DNA of 64,000 bases, taken from Thalassobius sp. Cn5-15 (GTDB lineage Bacteria; Pseudomonadota; Alphaproteobacteria; Rhodobacterales; Rhodobacteraceae). Below, one piece after another: positions 37,651 to 45,869 of the stretch. How positions within the stretch are numbered: the stretch's first letter is position 1; the number at the start of each line of letters is the position of its first letter. The notes beneath the pieces are model-generated. The model was not told where the DNA came from. It ran no database searches and was given only the letters and a program-made list of their open reading frames with translations. The position numbers were made by a program, and so were the translations under genes. The stretch covers positions 434,001 to 498,000 of the forward strand of contig NZ_JAKRGF010000001.1 in the NCBI RefSeq assembly GCF_022347685.1, in the 5' to 3' direction.

Positions 37651-37863
37651 GAGAGTATTCCGTTAAATCTGCACCCTGCTTGCAACGCTGGCGTGGGATT
37701 TACAGCTTTGTTATGACGCCGCAGCCTTGTGATGCAAGGCATAGGAGCCATGCAGAAAACGCATGGCAGGAGCGCACCCCCGCCTCACCCCGATTTGGAA
37801 TTCGGGAAAACATCAGAACATCAAAATCGTCTTTCAATATTCTGAAAATACTCAAATTATCCC

Positions 37864-38838
37864 TTAGTGTGCTGCGGGCGAATTGCCCGAAATCAACCCG
37901 ATCAGCGGGCTGATCACGCGGGTCACCAGCGGGATCAGCAACAAGCCGTAGATCAACCCCAACACGCCATCCGCCAGTGCCGTCACAGCCCACTCGACGA
38001 ACCCGTGCATGTTCTCAGCCGCACCATCAGCGGCAGCGACGGCGAGGTTATGAATGTCTTTATAGGGATGTGGCATGCCCAGGTCATAAAGCCCGTGAAT
38101 CATAATCGATCCGCCCACCCACAGCATCGCTGCAGTGCCGATAATCGACAAGGCGCGCATCAAGACTGGCATAAATTTCACCAACCCACGACCAAACCGC
38201 TGCACGGCGCCAAGCCCGCTGTTTTGGGCCAGATGCAGGCCGACGTCATCCATCTTTACGATCAGCGCAACCGACCCGTAGACCGCCAGCGTGATGAAAA
38301 TGGCCACAACCGCCAAGGTCGCCGCCTCCATATAGACATTGCTGACCTCAATCGCGGCAAGCGAGATGGTCATAATCTCTGCTGACAGAATGAAATCGGT
38401 CTTAATCGCGCCTTTGACCTTCTGTTCCTCAAGATGCCCCGGATCTTTGACCGACATATCCTCCGCGATATGCTTATCCCCGTGGGGAAACAGGACGTGG
38501 AACACCTTTTCCGCACCTTCAAAACACAGGTAGCTGCCGCCCAGCATCAACAGGGGCGTGATCAGCCATGGGGCGAAGTTCGACAAAAGCATCGCAATGG
38601 GCAGAAGAATGATCAACTTGTTAAACAGCGATCCACGGGCGATCTTCCAGATGATCGGCAGTTCACGCGCTGGCGCAAAGCCCTGCACGTATTTCGGCGT
38701 AACCGCCGCATCATCGATGATAACACCGGCGGTTTTCGATCCCGCCTTGGCCGCGGCTGCCGCCACATCATCAACGCTGGTTGCCGCAACTTTGGCAATG
38801 GCTGCCACATCATCCAACAGGGCCAACAAACCGCTCAT
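37864..38838 (-). CDS. DUF808 family inner-membrane protein (YedI-like)
   Basis: The 324-residue protein starts at ATG 38838 (MSGLLALLDDVAAIAK), with AAGAGGTA upstream. The family hallmarks are visible: an N-terminal LLALLDDVAAIAKVAATSVDDVA, then KAGSKTAGVIIDDAAV, KYVQGFAPARELPIIWKIA, and at least five hydrophobic segments (LIILLPIAMLLSNF, LLMLGGSYLCFEGAEK, AATLAVVAIFITLAVYG, IIGTAAMLWVGGSIM and the C-terminal ADGVLGLIYGLLLIPLVT). Function unknown. It is divergent from gap with about 230 bases between, a gap containing several operator-like palindromes that could affect both. Confidence 0.85.
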   Translation of the reverse strand: MSGLLALLDDVAAIAKVAATSVDDVAAAAAKAGSKTAGVIIDDAAVTPKYVQGFAPARELPIIWKIARGSLFNKLIILLPIAMLLSNFAPWLITPLLMLGGSYLCFEGAEKVFHVLFPHGDKHIAEDMSVKDPGHLEEQKVKGAIKTDFILSAEIMTISLAAIEVSNVYMEAATLAVVAIFITLAVYGSVALIVKMDDVGLHLAQNSGLGAVQRFGRGLVKFMPVLMRALSIIGTAAMLWVGGSIMIHGLYDLGMPHPYKDIHNLAVAAADGAAENMHGFVEWAVTALADGVLGLIYGLLLIPLVTRVISPLIGLISGNSPAAH

Positions 38839-38891
38839 CACGTACCTCTTTACGTAGTGTCTGGTGTCGTCACAGAACTGCGCCGCACCTC

Positions 38892-38903
38892 GTTAGCGCC
38901 AAC
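38892..38903. promoter_or_regulatory. Operator-like palindrome A upstream of gap
   Basis: GTTAGCGCCAAC has one mismatch to GTTAGCGCTAAC; it lies 166 bases before the gap ATG. Confidence 0.45.
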
Positions 38904-38947
38904 CTAACCCATTGGCTCCACAACCGAAAGAACATGATTGCGCCCAC

Positions 38948-38959
38948 GTTAGCGCAATC
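38948..38959. promoter_or_regulatory. Operator-like palindrome B upstream of gap
   Basis: GTTAGCGCAATC keeps the left arm and two of the right-arm bases of the zwf site; it lies 110 bases before gap. Confidence 0.35.
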
Positions 38960-38966
38960 GGTTCAT

Positions 38967-38978
38967 GTTTGCGCCAAC
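38967..38978. promoter_or_regulatory. Operator-like palindrome C upstream of gap
   Basis: GTTTGCGCCAAC is flanked by T and A, giving TGTT...AACA arms around a GCGC centre, 91 bases before the gap start. Confidence 0.4.
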
Positions 38979-39069
38979 ATCAATAACGGGGGCGTCGTTT
39001 TACCCTTTCCGCTGCACCAAAGCGGGCCTATAGCACGGGCAAGCTAACGCAGACAGGAGTCTTAGTGCC

Positions 39070-40083
39070 ATGACCATCAAAGTCGGCATCAACGGATTTG
39101 GCCGCATCGGCCGTTGTACCCTCATGCACATCGCCGAAAGCGCGCGTGAGGACATCGAAGTTGTGAAAATCAACGCCACCGGCCCGCTGGACACAGCGGC
39201 GCATCTGGTGCGCTATGACTCGGTGCACGGCCGTTTTGTAAACGAAGTGACCACCGGCGAAGAGAACGGCAAGAACTGGATGGATCTGGGCCGTGGCAAG
39301 TTCGAGGTACAGTCGACCTACGACATGAACGAACTGGACTGGTCCGGTGTTGACGTGGTTCTGGAATGCACCGGTCAGTTCAACGACGGTGACAAAGCGC
39401 AAAAACACATCGAACAGGGTGCCAAATCGGTTCTGATCTCCGCCCCTGCAAAGAACGTTCAGAAAACCATCGTCATGGGGGTGAACGACAGCGAACTGGC
39501 CGCTGGTGACACCATGATCTCGAACGGCTCCTGCACCACCAACTGTCTGGCGCCGCTGGCCAAAGTGCTGCACGAAACGGTCGGCATCGAATCCGGCATC
39601 ATGACCACCATCCACAGCTACACCGGCGATCAGCCGACGCTGGACCGTCGTCACAAAGATCTGTACCGCGCACGTGCTGCGGCCATGTCGATGATTCCGA
39701 CCTCCACAGGTGCCGCCAAAGCACTGGGTGAGGTTCTGCCGGCGCTCAAGGGCAAACTGGATGGTTCTGCCGTGCGCGTTCCGACCCCGAACGTGTCCGC
39801 CGTTGACCTGACCTTCATCGCACAGCGCGACGTGACCGCAGAAGAGGTCAACGCCGTTGTGGCCGAAGCCGCCGCTGGCGCGCTCAAAGGTGTTCTTGGT
39901 TACGACACCGAGCAGAAGGTTTCGATCGACTTCAACCACACCGAAGAAAGCTCGATCTTTGCCCCTGATCAGACCAAAGTGACCGGCGGTCGTCTGGTGC
40001 GCGTTCTGGCGTGGTACGACAACGAATGGGGCTTCTCCTGCCGCATGGCTGATGTGGCTGTTGCGATGGGCAAGCTGCTGTAA
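39070..40083 (+). CDS. gap: Glyceraldehyde-3-phosphate dehydrogenase
   Basis: The 337-residue enzyme oxidises glyceraldehyde-3-phosphate to 1,3-bisphosphoglycerate. GINGFGRIGRCTL is the Rossmann loop, Cys155 in SNGSCTTNCLAPL the nucleophile, His182 its partner, and SYTGDQPTLDRRH with TSTGAAKALGEVLP the phosphate sites; AWYDNEWGFSCRM closes the protein. At the end of strand two the usual ND pair that holds the NAD ribose reads NA (INATGP, Asn35-Ala36), suggesting relaxed or NADP-linked cofactor use (inference). AGGAG precedes the ATG. Three operator-like palindromes lie upstream. Confidence 0.95.
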   Translation: MTIKVGINGFGRIGRCTLMHIAESAREDIEVVKINATGPLDTAAHLVRYDSVHGRFVNEVTTGEENGKNWMDLGRGKFEVQSTYDMNELDWSGVDVVLECTGQFNDGDKAQKHIEQGAKSVLISAPAKNVQKTIVMGVNDSELAAGDTMISNGSCTTNCLAPLAKVLHETVGIESGIMTTIHSYTGDQPTLDRRHKDLYRARAAAMSMIPTSTGAAKALGEVLPALKGKLDGSAVRVPTPNVSAVDLTFIAQRDVTAEEVNAVVAEAAAGALKGVLGYDTEQKVSIDFNHTEESSIFAPDQTKVTGGRLVRVLAWYDNEWGFSCRMADVAVAMGKLL

Positions 40084-40132
40084 TTAAGGCAACTTGTCGC
40101 GATACGGTTGATTTGACCTTCGATCACAGGCA

Positions 40133-40152
40133 TGAAGGGGCACGCCCCTTCA
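40133..40152. repeat. Hairpin between gap and the small membrane protein
   Basis: TGAAGGGGC (40133-40141) pairs with GCCCCTTCA (40144-40152). No T run follows, so it may be an attenuator or RNA-stability element rather than a terminator. Confidence 0.55.
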
Positions 40153-40180
40153 CCACCGCTACCTTTACGGGATCGACCTG

Positions 40181-40324
40181 ATGACCAACCAGATTGCCAT
40201 TGCCCTGGGACTTTTGATCGTCGCCTTTATTGGCGGCGATCTTTTGTTGACGGGGGGCGATACACTGTTGTTCCTCGGCAAGAAGTTTGACGAATTCATC
40301 GAATGGCTCGCCTTCTGGCGCTGA
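40181..40324 (+). CDS. 47-residue membrane protein after gap
   Basis: An ATG at 40181 opens MTNQIAIALGLLIVAFIGGD, a transmembrane helix, followed by LLLTGGDTLLFLGKKFDEFI and EWLAFWR, then TGA at 40322-40324. The strongly hydrophobic helix, amphipathic tail and position directly after gap on the same strand support a real small gene. Similar tiny membrane proteins next to gap occur in related genomes as I recall. The ribosome site is weak (ACGGGATC). Function unknown. Confidence 0.65.
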   Translation: MTNQIAIALGLLIVAFIGGDLLLTGGDTLLFLGKKFDEFIEWLAFWR

Positions 40325-40442
40325 CCACGCGGCAACGTAGTGCGGACGCACCGCTCTTCTTCAAACGCCCCACAGACGCCTGATCATTTGCCAGTCCGCA
40401 TCATTTGACAGTCCGCGCCGAAATTGCTACCCGAAATCTGAA

Positions 40443-40530
40443 CCGTTGGGGTGCCTCCGTTGAGGGGCTGAGAGGCGTGAACGTGCCAACCCATCGAACC
40501 TGATCCGGGCAATTCCGGCGTAGGGAACGG
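40443..40530 (+). ncRNA. TPP (thiamin pyrophosphate) riboswitch
   Basis: The conserved THI-element pieces appear in order: GGGGTGCC, GGGGCTGAGAGG, ACCCATCGAACCTGATC, then CCGGCGTAGGGAA. The closing helix P1 pairs CCGTT (40443-40447) with AACGG (40526-40530). It lies 100 bases before thiD. By family knowledge, TPP binding would turn off the thi operon, by hiding the ribosome site or terminating. Confidence 0.95.
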
Positions 40531-40629
40531 TCTGTTGCGTTGACGACGTTAGCCCCTTAGTTGCAGGTGCGCATCGTCCCACCACAGATCCCCCCATCGT
40601 TCGGTGCCACCTATCAAAGGAACACCAAT

Positions 40630-41433
40630 ATGGCGCAGATTGCATTGACGATTGCCGGATCCGACAGCGGCGGCGGCGCAGGCATTCAGGCCGACCTGAA
40701 AGCGATGTCAGCACTTGGCGTTTACGGCGCCTCTGTCATCACAGCGGTCACCGCGCAAAACACCCAAGCGGTGACCGCCGTCCATGGCATCCCGCTGGAT
40801 GTGGTGCGGGCGCAGATTGACGCGGTTCTGGGCGACCTTGATGTGCACGCAGTCAAAATCGGCATGCTGGCAACACCGGAGATTATCCATTGCGTCACCG
40901 ACGGGCTGGTCGCCTATCAGGGGCCGGTGGTGCTGGATCCCGTCATGATTGCCAAATCCGGCGATGCGCTCTTGGCCGAAGACGCGGTCGCCACCCTGCG
41001 CAATGTGCTGTTGCCACGTGCCACCGTGCTGACGCCCAACCTGCCTGAGGCGGCCTGCCTCTTGGACACAGCGGTTGCCACCACCCGTGAAGAGATGGTG
41101 ACGCAAGGCGTCGCGCTCTGCGATCTGGGCGCAGCGGCAGTGTTGATGAAAGGCGGGCACGCGACCGGTGACATCTGTCATGACCTGCTGATCGCAGATG
41201 GTGAGGTTGTGGCTGAATTCTCCGCCCCGCGCCGCCAGACGACCAACACCCACGGCACCGGCTGCACCCTATCCTCCTCCATCGCGGCTGGTCTGGCCAA
41301 AGGTTTGCCCCTGACAGAGGCTGTGTCTGAGGCACACGCCTACCTGCAGGCCGCCATTGCCGTGGCTGATGATCTGCACATTGGCATGGGGCACGGGCCG
41401 GTTCATCACTTCCACGCGGTTTGGCCTGCATGA
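40630..41433 (+). CDS. thiD: Hydroxymethylpyrimidine (phosphate) kinase
   Basis: The 267-residue ribokinase-fold enzyme phosphorylates HMP and HMP-P to HMP-PP. It has ALTIAGSDSGGGAGIQADLK, GVYGASVITAVTAQNT, KIGMLATPEII, the DPVMIAKSGDALL motif, LTPNLPEA and the anion hole NTHGTGCTLSSSIAAGLAKG. AAAGGA lies upstream of the ATG at 40630; the frame extends further upstream into the leader. It is the first gene of a ten-gene thi operon under the TPP riboswitch; its stop overlaps thiO. Confidence 0.95.
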   Translation: MAQIALTIAGSDSGGGAGIQADLKAMSALGVYGASVITAVTAQNTQAVTAVHGIPLDVVRAQIDAVLGDLDVHAVKIGMLATPEIIHCVTDGLVAYQGPVVLDPVMIAKSGDALLAEDAVATLRNVLLPRATVLTPNLPEAACLLDTAVATTREEMVTQGVALCDLGAAAVLMKGGHATGDICHDLLIADGEVVAEFSAPRRQTTNTHGTGCTLSSSIAAGLAKGLPLTEAVSEAHAYLQAAIAVADDLHIGMGHGPVHHFHAVWPA

Positions 41434-42404
41434 CCGTCTGGTCTGTCATAGGCGCGGGCGTTGCCGGCCTGGCCGTGGCCAGCGAGCTTGTCGAACGCGG
41501 TGCAGAGGTGCAGGTGTTTGATCCTGCGGGTCCACCCGGCCCGCATGGTTGTTCGTGGTGGGCTGGCGGCATGCTGGCACCGTGGTGCGAATTTGAAAAC
41601 GCTGAGGAGCCGGTTTTGCGCCTCGGCCAGCAGGCAATTGACTGGTGGGCCGCCCGCACGCCCGTACAGCGCCATGGCACGCTGGTGGTTGCCAACCGCC
41701 GCGACCTGCCCGACTTGCGCCGGTTTGGCCGCCGCACCGAGGGGTTTCGTGAGGTCGGTGCAGAGATTGCCGATCTGGAACCAGACCTGCATGGCTTCTC
41801 CAAAGGGCTTCTCTTTGAGGATGAGGCACATCTGGACCCGCGCCGCGCACTGCAGGATCTTTATAACGCTCTGCAAGACAAAGGCGTTACCTTTCACAAG
41901 CGTCTGGCGCCCACGCAATTGCGCAACGCGATTGACTGCCGCGGCCTGCATGCCCGTGAGTTTCTGCACGACCTGCGCGGCGTCAAGGGCGAGATGCTGG
42001 TCATTCGCTGCCCCGATGTGACCCTGACGCGTCCTGTGCGCCTGTTGCATCCACGCATGCCGCTTTACATCGTTCCGCGTGGTGACGGCATCTACATGCT
42101 GGGCGCCACGATGATCGAGGCAGAGGACAGCAGCCGCATCACCGCGCGGTCTATGCTGGAACTGCTCAGCGCCGCCTACGCGCTAAACCCCGCCTTTGGT
42201 GAGGCAGAGGTGCTGGAAATCGGCGTCGATCTGCGCCCTGCTTTCCCTGACAACCTGCCCCGCATCCGGCGGCTGGGGCATACGATTTATGCCAACGGCC
42301 TTTACCGTCACGGCTACCTGCTGGCCCCCGCGCTGGCCCGCGGCGTCGCTGATCTGGCGCTTAACAACACCCATTCGGAGATGGTCGATGAAGATCGTGC
42401 TTAA
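41430..42404 (+). CDS. thiO: Glycine oxidase ThiO
   Basis: The 324-residue FAD enzyme oxidises glycine to the imine needed for the thiazole ring. It has VWSVIGAGVAGLAVASELVE (FAD loop), GCSWWAGGMLAPWCEFE typical of ThiO, and C-terminal DLRPAFPDNLPRIRRLG with NGLYRHGYLLAPALARGVADL. The ATG at 41430 overlaps the thiD stop as ATGA. ThiO instead of radical SAM ThiH indicates an oxygen-using route to dehydroglycine. It overlaps thiS by 17 bases. Confidence 0.92.
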   Translation: MTVWSVIGAGVAGLAVASELVERGAEVQVFDPAGPPGPHGCSWWAGGMLAPWCEFENAEEPVLRLGQQAIDWWAARTPVQRHGTLVVANRRDLPDLRRFGRRTEGFREVGAEIADLEPDLHGFSKGLLFEDEAHLDPRRALQDLYNALQDKGVTFHKRLAPTQLRNAIDCRGLHAREFLHDLRGVKGEMLVIRCPDVTLTRPVRLLHPRMPLYIVPRGDGIYMLGATMIEAEDSSRITARSMLELLSAAYALNPAFGEAEVLEIGVDLRPAFPDNLPRIRRLGHTIYANGLYRHGYLLAPALARGVADLALNNTHSEMVDEDRA

Positions 42405-42582
42405 CGGCGAGCAGCGCGAGGTTGCCGCCACCACTTTGGCCGAACTGCTGCCAGAATGCGGCTTTTCGGGCCGTGTGGCCACCGCAGTGAACGAGGATTT
42501 CGTGCCCGCCGGATTACGCGCGGGCCACGCCCTGACAGACGGCGACCGTGTTGAGGTTGTCGCACCGATGCAGGGGGGCTGA
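42388..42582 (+). CDS. thiS: Sulfur carrier protein ThiS
   Basis: The 64-residue ubiquitin-like protein starts [20 protein letters not shown] and ends VVAPMQGG; the terminal Gly-Gly is adenylated and thiocarboxylated to deliver sulfur to the thiazole. The start lies inside the end of thiO, and thiG follows two bases after the stop. Confidence 0.95.
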   Translation: MKIVLNGEQREVAATTLAELLPECGFSGRVATAVNEDFVPAGLRAGHALTDGDRVEVVAPMQGG

Positions 42583-42584
42583 GG

Positions 42585-43355
42585 ATGAAACAGTTTTACG
42601 GCGTTGATCTGCCCAACCCATTGATGTTGGGCACCGCGCAATATCCCAGTCCCGCCATTCTGGAACAGGCGTTTCGTGCCAGTGGCGCAGGTGTCGCCAC
42701 CGTGTCACTGCGCCGCGAGGGTGCGGGCGGTACCGGTCAGGCCTTCTGGCAGATGATTGCGGATCTGGACGTGTTGATCCTGCCCAACACCGCTGGCTGC
42801 CACACGGTGAAAGAGGCTGTGACCACTGCCCATATGGCGCAGGAGGTGTTTGGCACCAAATGGATCAAGCTGGAAGTGATCGGTCACACCGATAGCCTGC
42901 AACCGGATGTGTTCGCCTTGGTAGAGGCGGCGCGGATCCTGACAGAGGATGGTTTTGAGGTCTTTCCCTACACGACAGAGGATCTAATCGTTGCTGAACG
43001 CCTGCTGGAAGCGGGCTGTGAGGTGCTGATGCCCTGGGGCGCGCCCATTGGCTCGGGGCGTGGCCTCAACAACACCTATGGCCTGCGCGCAATGCGGGCA
43101 GAGTTTTCCGATATCCCCCTTGTGGTGGACGCAGGCATCGGCCTGCCCAGCCATGCAGCCGCTGCAATGGAAATGGGGTATGACGCTGTACTGCTCAACA
43201 CGGCTGTCGCCCGCGCTGGCGATCCGGTGGCGATGGCGCAGGCAATGATGGGCGCGGTCAACGCCGGACGTATGGCCCATCAGGCAGACCCGATCGAAGC
43301 CCGCGATATGGCCGAAGCGTCAACCCCTGTGATTGGAAAGGCGTTTCTGTCATGA
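42585..43355 (+). CDS. thiG: Thiazole synthase
   Basis: The 256-residue TIM-barrel enzyme assembles thiazole phosphate from DXP, dehydroglycine and ThiS thiocarboxylate. Visible motifs are [42 protein letters not shown] with the Schiff-base lysine, [17 protein letters not shown], and [30 protein letters not shown] (seen in two parts). It is followed by thiE with a four-base overlap. Confidence 0.95.
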   Translation: MKQFYGVDLPNPLMLGTAQYPSPAILEQAFRASGAGVATVSLRREGAGGTGQAFWQMIADLDVLILPNTAGCHTVKEAVTTAHMAQEVFGTKWIKLEVIGHTDSLQPDVFALVEAARILTEDGFEVFPYTTEDLIVAERLLEAGCEVLMPWGAPIGSGRGLNNTYGLRAMRAEFSDIPLVVDAGIGLPSHAAAAMEMGYDAVLLNTAVARAGDPVAMAQAMMGAVNAGRMAHQADPIEARDMAEASTPVIGKAFLS

Positions 43356-43948
43356 GCCTCGACCGTTTTTACCCAATCTTTGATCATTCCGACTGGCTGG
43401 CCCGCATGCTGCCGCTTGGCGTCAAGCTGGTTCAGCTGCGGATGAAAGATCAGCCCGACGATGTGGTCGCCCGTGAGATGGCCCTGTCGCGTGATCTGGC
43501 CCGTAAACATAACGCAATCTTGGTGATCAATGACTATTGGCAGCAGGCGATTGATCTGGGATGTGACTGGATCCATCTGGGCCAAGAGGATCTGGACGAG
43601 GCCGACCTGTCCGCGATCCGCCGTGCGGGCATCAAGCTGGGTGTTTCCACGCATGACGATGATGAATTGGAGCGTGTGCTGGCGATGCAGCCCGATTATG
43701 TCGCCCTTGGCCCCGTTTACCCCACCATCCTGAAAAAGATGAAGTGGCATCAGCAGGGCCTGCCGCGTGTCACCGAATGGAAAGCCCGCGTTGGGACCAT
43801 CCCGCTGGTGGGCATTGGCGGCATGTCCGTCGAACGCGCCGCAGATGTGTTGGAGGCGGGGGCCGATATTGTATCGGCTGTGACGGATATCACGCTCAAC
43901 GCAGATCCAGAGGGCCGCGTGCACCAGTGGATCGAGGCGACACGATGA
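43352..43948 (+). CDS. thiE: Thiamin-phosphate synthase (variant)
   Basis: The 198-residue TIM-barrel protein joins HMP-PP and thiazole phosphate. [58 protein letters not shown] and [10 protein letters not shown]-like strand [16 protein letters not shown] follow the ThiE order. The usual pyrophosphate loop (GPIFxTxTK) reads [13 protein letters not shown], a variant form. ATGA coupling to thiG fixes the start. The last four bases overlap thiF. Confidence 0.88.
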   Translation: MSLDRFYPIFDHSDWLARMLPLGVKLVQLRMKDQPDDVVAREMALSRDLARKHNAILVINDYWQQAIDLGCDWIHLGQEDLDEADLSAIRRAGIKLGVSTHDDDELERVLAMQPDYVALGPVYPTILKKMKWHQQGLPRVTEWKARVGTIPLVGIGGMSVERAADVLEAGADIVSAVTDITLNADPEGRVHQWIEATR

Positions 43949-44913
43949 CCCGTTACGCCCGCCAGACCCTGCTGCCTGAGGTGGGCCTTGAAGGCCAGAC
44001 GCGCCTGAAAAAGGCCACCGCGCTAATCATCGGTGCGGGCGGCCTGGCTGCACCTGCGCTGCCGCTGCTCGCAGGTGCAGGCATCGGACGGTTGATCATC
44101 GTAGACGGCGACACGGTGGCGCTGTCCAACCTGCACCGCCAGACCCTGTTCACGGAGGCAGACTGCGACCACCCCAAGGCCAAGGTTGCCGCCGCCCGCT
44201 GTCGTGCCATCAACAGCGATAGTGTGGTCGAAGCACGGGTGGAGGCGCTGACGCCCGCCACCGCGCCTGCACTGGTTGGCGATGCGGACATTGTACTGGA
44301 CTGCGCTGACAGCTATGCGGTCAGCTATCTTCTGAGCGATTTGTGCCTTGCAGAAAACACCCCCCTCTTTAGCGCATCGGTGCTGGGGCTTGGCGGATAT
44401 GCAGGCGGATTTTGCGCCACAGCACCATCGCTGCGCGCCCTGTTCCCCGATGCGCCCGACAGCGGCGCCAGTTGTGAAACTGCCGGTGTCTTGGGTCCAG
44501 TGGTGGGCATCATCGGTGCGATGCAGGCACAGATGGCGCTGAACCATCTGTTGGGTGTCACGCCATCGCCACTGGGACAGATGGTACAGTTCGACGCCGG
44601 CAGCCTGCGCTCTGCCAGCTTCCGGTTTGATTCCGCCCCGGAACCTGAGACGGCCTTCCGCTTCGTCGCCGCCGCTGACCTGAGCGCGCAGGACCACATC
44701 ATTGAACTGCGCGAAGGCGTCCAGCCACTGCACCCCGCTGCACGTCATATGGCAGCACAGGACCTGCTGAGTGCCCCTACGCTCCAAGATATACAGCCAG
44801 ACACCCGTCTGGCCCTGTGTTGTGCCACCGGCCTGCGCGCTTGGCGTGCGGCGGAAGCGATAGCCCCCCACTGGCCCGGCGAAATAGTTCTCGTCGCGGC
44901 CTCTGCCTCATGA
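43945..44913 (+). CDS. thiF: ThiF/MoeB-type adenylyltransferase with rhodanese-like tail
   Basis: The 322-residue E1-like enzyme would adenylate ThiS. It has RYARQTLLPEVGLEGQ, the nucleotide loop LIIGAGGLAAPALPLLAGAG, DGDTVALSNLHRQTLF with the conserved arginine, ADIVLDCADSYAVSYLLSD and CETAGVLGPVVGIIGAMQA. The zinc cysteine pairs of MoeB/ThiF are missing: the first site reads PSLRALFPD. Residues about 250-322 resemble a rhodanese domain with ALCCATGLRAWRAAE as active loop, which could supply sulfur in the same polypeptide. ATGA overlap with thiE. Confidence 0.82.
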   Translation: MTRYARQTLLPEVGLEGQTRLKKATALIIGAGGLAAPALPLLAGAGIGRLIIVDGDTVALSNLHRQTLFTEADCDHPKAKVAAARCRAINSDSVVEARVEALTPATAPALVGDADIVLDCADSYAVSYLLSDLCLAENTPLFSASVLGLGGYAGGFCATAPSLRALFPDAPDSGASCETAGVLGPVVGIIGAMQAQMALNHLLGVTPSPLGQMVQFDAGSLRSASFRFDSAPEPETAFRFVAAADLSAQDHIIELREGVQPLHPAARHMAAQDLLSAPTLQDIQPDTRLALCCATGLRAWRAAEAIAPHWPGEIVLVAASAS

Positions 44914-44933
44914 TTTCAGGAAAAGGAAACGCC

Positions 44934-45869
44934 ATGAAACATCTTCTCACCGCTGCCGCACTGATGGCCGCCAGCCCGGCCTTTGCCGCCGATAAAATGA
45001 CCGTCCTGCTGGACTGGTTCGTCAACCCCGATCACGGCCCGATCATCATCGCCGAGGAAAACGGGTATTTCGCCGAACAGGGCCTTGAGGTGGACATCGT
45101 GCCACCGGCCGATCCGTCCGCGCCGCCGCGTCTGGTTGCCGCCGGTCAGGCCGATCTGGCCGTATCCTACCAGCCGCAGCTGCACCTGCAGATCCACGAA
45201 GGCCTGCCGCTGAAACGCGTTGGCACGCTGGTTGCCACCCCGCTGAACTGCCTGCTGGTTCTGGAAGATGGCCCCATCGCCACCCCTGCGGATCTGAAGG
45301 GTAAAAAGGTCGGCTTCTCCGTCGCGGGCGTCGAAGAGGCGGTTCTGGGCGCGGTTCTGGGCAACCACGGTGTATCGGTTGATGACATTGAGATGATCAA
45401 CGTAAACTTCTCCCTCTCGCCCTCGCTGATGTCCGGTCAGGTGGATGCTGTCATCGGTGCCTTCCGTAACTTCGAGCTGAACCAGATGGACATCGAAGGT
45501 GTGGCTGGCCGCTGCTTCTATATCGAAGAGGAAGGCGTGCCGTCTTATGATGAGCTGATCTATGTTGCCAACCCCGACCGTATGGATGCCGACAAGGTGG
45601 AACGCTTCCTTGCCGCCACCGAAAAAGCGACCCAGTACATCGTTAACAACCCGCAGAAAAGCTGGGAGATTTTCTCCGCCACGTCGCCCGAATTGCAGGA
45701 TGAGCTGAACAAACGTGCATGGGCCGACACCCTGCCCCGCTTCGCCCTACGTCCTGCTGGTTTTGACGCTGGCCGCTACGCCCGCTTTGAAACCTTCCTG
45801 AAGGACAGCGGCATGATCGACAGCCTGAACCCGGTTGAGGCCATCACCATCGACGTGACTGCGAAATGA
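44934..45869 (+). CDS. thiY: Thiamin-precursor ABC transporter, binding protein
   Basis: The 311-residue NMT1/THI5-like protein has a signal peptide (MKHLLTAAALMAASPAFA) and VLLDWFVNPDHGPIIIAEENG at the start of the mature part. GQADLAVSYQPQLHLQ and DLKGKKVGFSVAGVEEAVLG follow. In characterised systems ThiY binds formylaminopyrimidine (FAMP), a thiamin breakdown product. A good AGGAAAAGGAAA ribosome site precedes the ATG. It sits with thiZ and thiX; tenA lies between, four bases overlapping. Confidence 0.9.
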   Translation: MKHLLTAAALMAASPAFAADKMTVLLDWFVNPDHGPIIIAEENGYFAEQGLEVDIVPPADPSAPPRLVAAGQADLAVSYQPQLHLQIHEGLPLKRVGTLVATPLNCLLVLEDGPIATPADLKGKKVGFSVAGVEEAVLGAVLGNHGVSVDDIEMINVNFSLSPSLMSGQVDAVIGAFRNFELNQMDIEGVAGRCFYIEEEGVPSYDELIYVANPDRMDADKVERFLAATEKATQYIVNNPQKSWEIFSATSPELQDELNKRAWADTLPRFALRPAGFDAGRYARFETFLKDSGMIDSLNPVEAITIDVTAK

